Shown piece after piece: positions 61,030-64,000 of a DNA stretch of 64,000 bases. The notes below the pieces were generated by a model. The model was not told the origin of the DNA. It saw only the letters and a list, made by a program, of their open reading frames with translations, and ran no database searches. Positions within the stretch are counted from its first letter, which is position 1. The number at the start of each line of letters is the position of its first letter. The DNA comes from Syngnathus acus (lineage: Eukaryota; Chordata; Actinopteri; Syngnathiformes; Syngnathidae). Location of the stretch: positions 23,301,956 to 23,365,955 of the forward strand of contig NC_051095.1 of NCBI RefSeq assembly GCF_901709675.1. Direction: 5' to 3'. The position numbers and the translations under genes are program-made.

Positions 61030-62017
61030 TACCGTATTGGCCCGAATAGAAGACGATGTTTTTTGCATTGAAATAAGACTGAAAAAATGGGGTCGTCTTA
61101 CATTCGGGGTCTAGACATTATACCCATTCACTTGTGCGCAGCGGTAAGTTAAAGGTTGCTGGTATTGACTGAGTATGTTGCTGTGATCGTGTGCGTCTTT
61201 GACACAAAGTGAGTATATACATTTCATTGTTACTACTGTCTACTGTTGTGCCGTTTGTCTGATCGCCATTTGTTTCGTGTGTGCGCCGTTTGATTGATAG
61301 CTTCGGCGCACTCCTTTAAGTTTGCCTAGCATCGTACGAGTAGCCGTTACGCAGCGGCACGGCGACTAACGGTCGCCAGCAAATGTATTTTGTTGTCTCG
61401 ATCCATGACTTATGTTTGGTGTGTTGCCGAGAGTATTTCATTTATGGTTATTCATTATTATTTTTTTGCCAATAATTCAGTAAAGCAATCAAAACTGAAC
61501 CACGTCTTCCCTCCTGTGTTCTGACCGACACCCGGGGGCGAAAAGAGCATAACCATCCGAGCCAACCCCTAAACAGTTCTCAGACTCCCGAACAATAGTG
61601 GTAGCTGTTTGCATTATTTTATTGCAATGTTTTTCCTTATTCAGATTTGTTTCAAGACTACAGTTACAGTTAGACTTCACTTTGATGGTTAATGCAGTTA
61701 TTGCAATTTTGTTGTTTTATCACAGTATTTATTTACATTTCAAAAACCAGAAGCCATTCGTTTACAAATGTGATTGCACTTTAGTTTACATATTTAATGT
61801 TCAGATATTAAGATGTGATACACAGTTTTTGCATGATTTGAATGAGGCAAAATAACATGCTTTTTCTCTCGAATATAGTGTTATAATCATTTGTTTCAGA
61901 TGAAATCATTTTCTGCATAAAAAATTAAATTTGGTATTCAAAAAGGATTTTTTCAAACTTGAGTTTGAGGGGGTCGTCTTATAATCAGGGTCGTCTTATA
62001 TTCGGGCCAATACGGTA
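61030..62017. mobile_element. TA-flanked MITE-like element
   Basis: Ends TACCGTATTGGCCCGAATA and TATTCGGGCCAATACGGTA are inverted repeats including a TA target. Just inside, GGGGTCGTCTTA occurs at both ends. It is 988 bp with no transposase frame, and of Tc1/mariner-like type. Confidence 0.85.
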
Positions 62018-62484
62018 CTTCCCGCTCATTAGCAGTGTGAATGTGAGTGTGAATGGTAGTCTTGTCTGTCTCTTTATGTGACCTGTGATTGACTGAAAAT
62101 TATTTTAGGGTGTATTCTGCCCTTTGACTGAAGTTAGATGGCATATGTTCCGATTTTCTACAACCTTGATAAGGATAAGCTATCTAGTAAACGGATGAAT
62201 ATCAGTGATGACCTCCAGTGAGATACATCAGATATTGCTATATATAAGATTAAGTTAAATGTGTTCTACATAATAAGCATCAAACTTGGTGAAAACAATA
62301 TGCGTGCACAGGAGCGTTCCTTGAGTGAGACATACATACTAGTATAAGCAGGAATTAGACAGAGGGTGAGAGGGAGGGACTTAGAGATAAAGACTGACAT
62401 GTCTCTGTGTCTATAAATAACTCAAGAGAGGCACAAAGCACTTTACACCAAACGTTCTGATGAGCAAAGGAGCTCAGGGACAAG

Positions 62485-62486
<2 letters not shown>
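62018..62486. other. Gene-free stretch
   Basis: No exon or repeat was recognised. It should still be within the ablim3 intron upstream of LIM4. Confidence 0.4.
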
Positions 62487-62578
<92 letters not shown>

Positions 62579-62608
62579 ATGCGTGCGTGCGTGCGTGCGT
62601 GTGTGTGT
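62487..62608. repeat. Long (GT)n microsatellite
   Basis: About 45 uninterrupted GT units, followed by GCGT-type units. Confidence 0.95.
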
Positions 62609-63003
62609 CTGCGCGTATGCGTGCGCTACATCCTAATGCCATAAAACCATCCAAAGGTATTTAATCAATCTCTGCTAATCTCTTTCATTAGTTCCAATCC
62701 AAATAGTCTCATAAATGTTCCATTCAACATTTCAAGTCCATTTGCTCTGGTCTTCTGTTTTTGTAACCTTTCTGCCCCTTTTCTATGTAGATTTCTACCA
62801 AAATTCAGTCTTTTGAAACTTTTCACTTTTCAAACAATCAACTATCTGTCTCTTTAGTCCCATCCCTCTTTTGATGTGGTGTTTGTGAGATATTTTGACA
62901 AAAATAAGGATAATGTAACAATACAGCACTTATGGCACAATAGTAAAAATAATAATAATTTTATGTGCTGAAGGAAAAACCCACAAAAACAGTTTTCCAA
63001 TGT

Positions 63004-63275
63004 ATGCGGGTTCGATTCCACCTCCGAACCTCCCTGTGTGGAGTTTGCATGTTCTCCCTGAGCCCACGTGGTTTCCTACCACATCCCAAAAACATGCTTG
63101 TCAGACCGACTGAGCACTCTAAATTGCCCTGTCTCTGTGTGCCCTGCGATTGGCTGGCAACCGGTTCAGGGTGTCCCCCGCCTACTGTCCGATGACTGCT
63201 GGGATAGGCTCTAGCACGCCAGCGACCCCCACGGGGACAAAGCGGTACAGAAAATGGATGGATGGATGGATATAA
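63004..63275 (+). mobile_element. V-SINE, 5'-truncated
   Basis: It starts at the B box (GGTTCGATTCC) and runs through the CTGTGTGGAGTTTGCATG core to the GCGGTACAGAAAATGG tail with GGAT repeats. A block of about 30 bp is missing relative to 41514-41880. Confidence 0.88.
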
Positions 63276-63315
63276 TATTTGAATCCATCCATCCATGGAT
63301 GGATTCAAATATTAT

Positions 63316-63690
63316 ATCCATCCATCCATCCATCCATCCATTTTCTGTACCGCTTAGTCCCCACGGGGGTCGCGGGCATTCTGGAGCCTATCCCAGCTGT
63401 CATCGGGCAGTAGGCGGGGGACACCCTGAACCGGTTGCCAGCCAATCGCAGGGCACACAGAGACAAACAACCGTTCGCACTCGCACTCACACCTAGGGAC
63501 AATTTGGAGTGCTCAATCGGCCTACCAAGCATGTTTTTGGGATGTGGGGGGAAACCGGAGTGCCCGGAGAAAACCCACGCGGGCCCGGGGAGAACATGCA
63601 AACTCCACACAGGGAGAGCCGGAGGTGGAATCGAACCCGCACCCTCCTAACTGTGAGGCGGATGTGCTACCCAGTGCGCCACCGAGCCGC
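63316..63690 (-). mobile_element. V-SINE, full length, inverted
   Basis: On the minus strand it runs from the tRNA-like head (GCGGCTCGGTGGCGCACTGG) to the GGAT tail. It faces the copy at 63004-63275 tail-to-tail. Confidence 0.88.
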
Positions 63691-63977
63691 TATTTGAATC
63701 CAAATATTTGAATCCAAATATTTGAATTCAAATACGACTATATTTATAGTTTAAAATTTTTTTGGAACAACATAACTACACAACTAACTACACAAAGCAC
63801 ATATATGTGTAATGTTTGAAATTTATAGGGGTACATGTATATATGCATCCACTGAGGAGCAAGGTAAAAATGTATCAATTATCACCGGATGTATCAATTA
63901 TCATATCTGTATTATCATGGTAAAAGAAAAAAAAAAGAAAAAAAATATAGATACATGCACTGAAAACAATGCAACTT

Positions 63978-64000
63978 TAATCCATCCAGCCATTTTCTAT
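63978..64000 (-). mobile_element. V-SINE tail cut by the window edge
   Basis: AATCCATCCAGCCATTTTCT is the complement of the V-SINE 3' end (AGAAAATGG plus GGAT units). The rest would lie beyond the window. Confidence 0.6.

Noticed and set aside
62355-62654. Thr/His-rich frame opposite (GT)n
   Set aside because: Translation of a microsatellite.
56530-64000. Search for ablim3 LIM1-3 exons
   Set aside because: No Cys/His LIM pattern with splice sites was found; the stretch is mostly transposons, so these exons are presumed to be beyond the window.

Overview
The window looks like nuclear DNA of a ray-finned fish, probably a percomorph teleost. It has spliced vertebrate genes with GT-AG introns, V-SINEs with a (GGAT)n tail, L2/Rex-type LINEs, several hAT families and long (CA)n tracts. 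No rRNA, tRNA, CRISPR array or operon structure was seen.

Three genes are identified by reading their exons. (1) gabrp, the GABA-A receptor pi subunit, plus strand, 6612-11604: nine coding exons, 450 codons, apparently complete. (2) afap1l1, actin filament-associated protein 1-like 1, minus strand, 22069 down to 13114: 18 exons, 736 codons from the first in-frame Met of the exon at 21946-22071. Two candidate upstream first exons lie at 30849-30879 and 32521-32539. (3) The 3' part of ablim3, actin-binding LIM protein 3, minus strand, 56525 down to 43371: 17 exons, 471 codons, from the middle of the fourth LIM domain to the villin headpiece. LIM1-3 must lie beyond the right edge. ablim3 followed by afap1l1 in the same orientation matches the human 5q32 order; gabrp, on human 5q35, is here tail-to-tail with afap1l1. 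Both minus-strand genes encode actin-cytoskeleton proteins; gabrp is an unrelated ion-channel gene. A minus-strand chain of exon-like pieces at 35987-33163 could be an unrecognised small gene or upstream afap1l1 exons.

Layout: 1-4650, no recognised gene; 4657-5990, decayed LINE interrupted by a small hAT; 6612-12023, gabrp; 13114-22071, afap1l1 with a hAT element touching the exon 6 splice donor; 22358-24374, a TA-flanked element holding an inverted second copy of that hAT plus a SINE; 24375-43370, intergenic with scattered repeats; 43371-56525, ablim3 with an old copia-like LTR element and nested LINE in one intron; 57586-60653, a hAT with a nested LINE; 61030-62017, a TA-flanked element; 62487-64000, a long (GT)n tract and a tail-to-tail V-SINE pair.

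The most interesting structure is the hAT pair around afap1l1. Two nearly identical 765-767 bp copies in inverted orientation flank exons 2-6, and one inserted so that its 8-bp target duplication is the exon 6 5' splice site itself.
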